Source of the DNA: Acidobacteriota bacterium
Lineage (GTDB): Bacteria > Acidobacteriota > Thermoanaerobaculia > Thermoanaerobaculales > Thermoanaerobaculaceae
Direction of reading: 5' to 3'
Length of the DNA stretch: 6,795 bases
NCBI GenBank assembly: GCA_021782525.1
Contig: JAJXUY010000082.1
Coordinates: 1-6,795 of the forward strand
Of the stretch, positions 6,310-6,795 are shown piece after piece. A program made the translations under genes and the position numbers. The notes under the pieces were generated by a model that saw nothing but the letters and a program-made list of their open reading frames with translations, did not search any database and had not been told where the DNA came from. Within the stretch, counting starts at the first letter, position 1; each line of letters opens with the position of its first letter.

Positions 6310-6375
6310 TCGAGCCTGGCCGCGGCCGGTGCACTAGGCGGACGGACGCGTCACCAACCCATGTTGGGACGCGAG

Positions 6376-6387
6376 AAAAGGGGGGGG
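6376..6387 (+). promoter_or_regulatory. G8-tract Shine-Dalgarno of the ComEA-like gene
   Basis: AAAAGGGGGGGG ends 6 bases before the ATG at 6394, the same spacing as the AAAAGGGGGG of the small exported-protein gene. Just upstream, CCAAC (6354-6358) and GTTGG (6363-6367) can form a small hairpin. The eight-G run is a possible slippage or sequencing-error site, but it lies outside the coding frame. The 84-bp gap from yidB shows no T-tract terminator and no clear promoter. Confidence 0.65.
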
Positions 6388-6393
6388 AACGCC

Positions 6394-6795
6394 ATGAACA
6401 GAAAGAGAGATGGTGTCGCGATCGCGGTCGTTCTTGCGCTCGGGCTGACGCTCGCGTCGGCGCTGCCGGCGGCGGCCGCGCGGCACGCCGCCCAGAGCGG
6501 GCCGGTCGACATCAACACGGCGTCGCAGCAGCTGCTCGAGTCGTTGCCCGGGGTCGGCGCCGCGACGGCCAAGAAGATCATCGCCGGACGCCCGTACGCG
6601 TCGGTCGCCGACCTCGCCAGGGCGGGGATCGCGAAGAAGACGATCGAGAAGATCACGCCGCTCGTCACGGTGAGCGGCGCCGCCGCGAACGCGGCCACCA
6701 CGCCGCCGGCGACGACGAAGCCGATCCGCGGTGTCAGGAAGACGGTGGCGGCCCAGGCCGCCGCCTCGGGTGCGATCGACCTCAACGCCGCCTCG
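6394..6795 (+). CDS. ComEA-like exported helix-hairpin-helix DNA-binding protein, 3'-truncated
   Basis: I translated this frame directly; it is open to the window edge (134 codons, no stop). Residues 1-29 are a signal peptide: M-N-R-K-R-D, a hydrophobic core, and an A-A-A-A cleavage region. A ComEA-type helix-hairpin-helix domain follows at about 38-93. It has the hallmark V-D-I-N-T-A-S (38-44), the hairpin [13 protein letters not shown] (51-63), Y-A-S-V-A-D-L (68-74) and [10 protein letters not shown] (78-87). A low-complexity Ala/Thr/Pro linker (about 94-125) leads to I-D-L-N-A-A-S (128-134), the start of a second helix-hairpin-helix copy cut by the edge. ComEA proteins bind incoming double-stranded DNA in the periplasm or at the membrane during transformation; short exported HhH proteins may have other roles. 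Here the N-terminus looks cleavable, so a soluble periplasmic form is likely. The start is supported by a strong G-rich Shine-Dalgarno sequence. An opposing hydrophobic open frame (6785-6351) is its shadow. Confidence 0.9.
   Translation, partial: MNRKRDGVAIAVVLALGLTLASALPAAAARHAAQSGPVDINTASQQLLESLPGVGAATAKKIIAGRPYASVADLARAGIAKKTIEKITPLVTVSGAAANAATTPPATTKPIRGVRKTVAAQAAASGAIDLNAAS

Noticed and set aside
6316..6329. CTGGC/GCCGG stem after yidB as a terminator
   Set aside because: Five pairs including a wobble, a four-base loop and no following T-run. It is too weak to call.
6351..6785. Minus-strand open frame with hydrophobic stretches, membrane-protein-like
   Set aside because: It is exactly antisense to the ComEA-like gene. 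The hydrophobic look comes from reading Ala/Thr/Lys codons backwards, whereas the plus frame has a signal peptide, an HhH motif and a Shine-Dalgarno sequence.

Overview
The window is bacterial chromosomal DNA of very high GC content. It holds six protein genes, most of them densely packed, and one open intergenic region of about 440 bp. The gene mix is a large BNR/VPS10-type exported repeat protein, a CAT-family amino-acid permease, an M29-type aminopeptidase, TruA, a YidB (DUF937) protein and an exported ComEA-type helix-hairpin-helix protein. Together with signal peptides and G-rich Shine-Dalgarno (SD) sequences, this suggests a free-living, high-GC, probably diderm bacterium of the Acidobacteriota/Gemmatimonadota/Deltaproteobacteria kind. 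That placement is an inference from gene content; no marker in the window settles the phylum.

Layout. (1) Plus strand, 1-3186: the C-terminal part of the BNR-repeat protein (its start lies before the window), then after only 9 bp the permease. (2) Minus strand, 5460-3171: a small exported protein with a DUF5666-like look, then truA, then the M29-type metallo-aminopeptidase. They lie head to tail with gaps of 62 and 56 bp and could form one operon read from a promoter near 5487-5515. The aminopeptidase and permease genes overlap tail to tail by 16 bp. (3) 5461-5901: a divergent intergenic region with a predicted minus-strand promoter, an AT-rich island and a run of GC-rich hairpins ahead of yidB. 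(4) Plus strand, 5902 to the end: yidB, then a ComEA-like exported helix-hairpin-helix (HhH) protein that runs off the right edge just as a second HhH repeat begins.

How they might work together. The permease and the aminopeptidase could both serve peptide and amino-acid use, but they are convergent, so this is only a thematic link. TruA is housekeeping tRNA modification. The BNR protein and the DUF5666-like protein are envelope or periplasmic proteins of unknown role. The ComEA-like protein would bind DNA outside the cytoplasmic membrane, as in DNA uptake. I see no mobile element, CRISPR array, tRNA, rRNA or defence locus. No clearly new system is visible. The least explained DNA is the structured stretch at 5670-5890.
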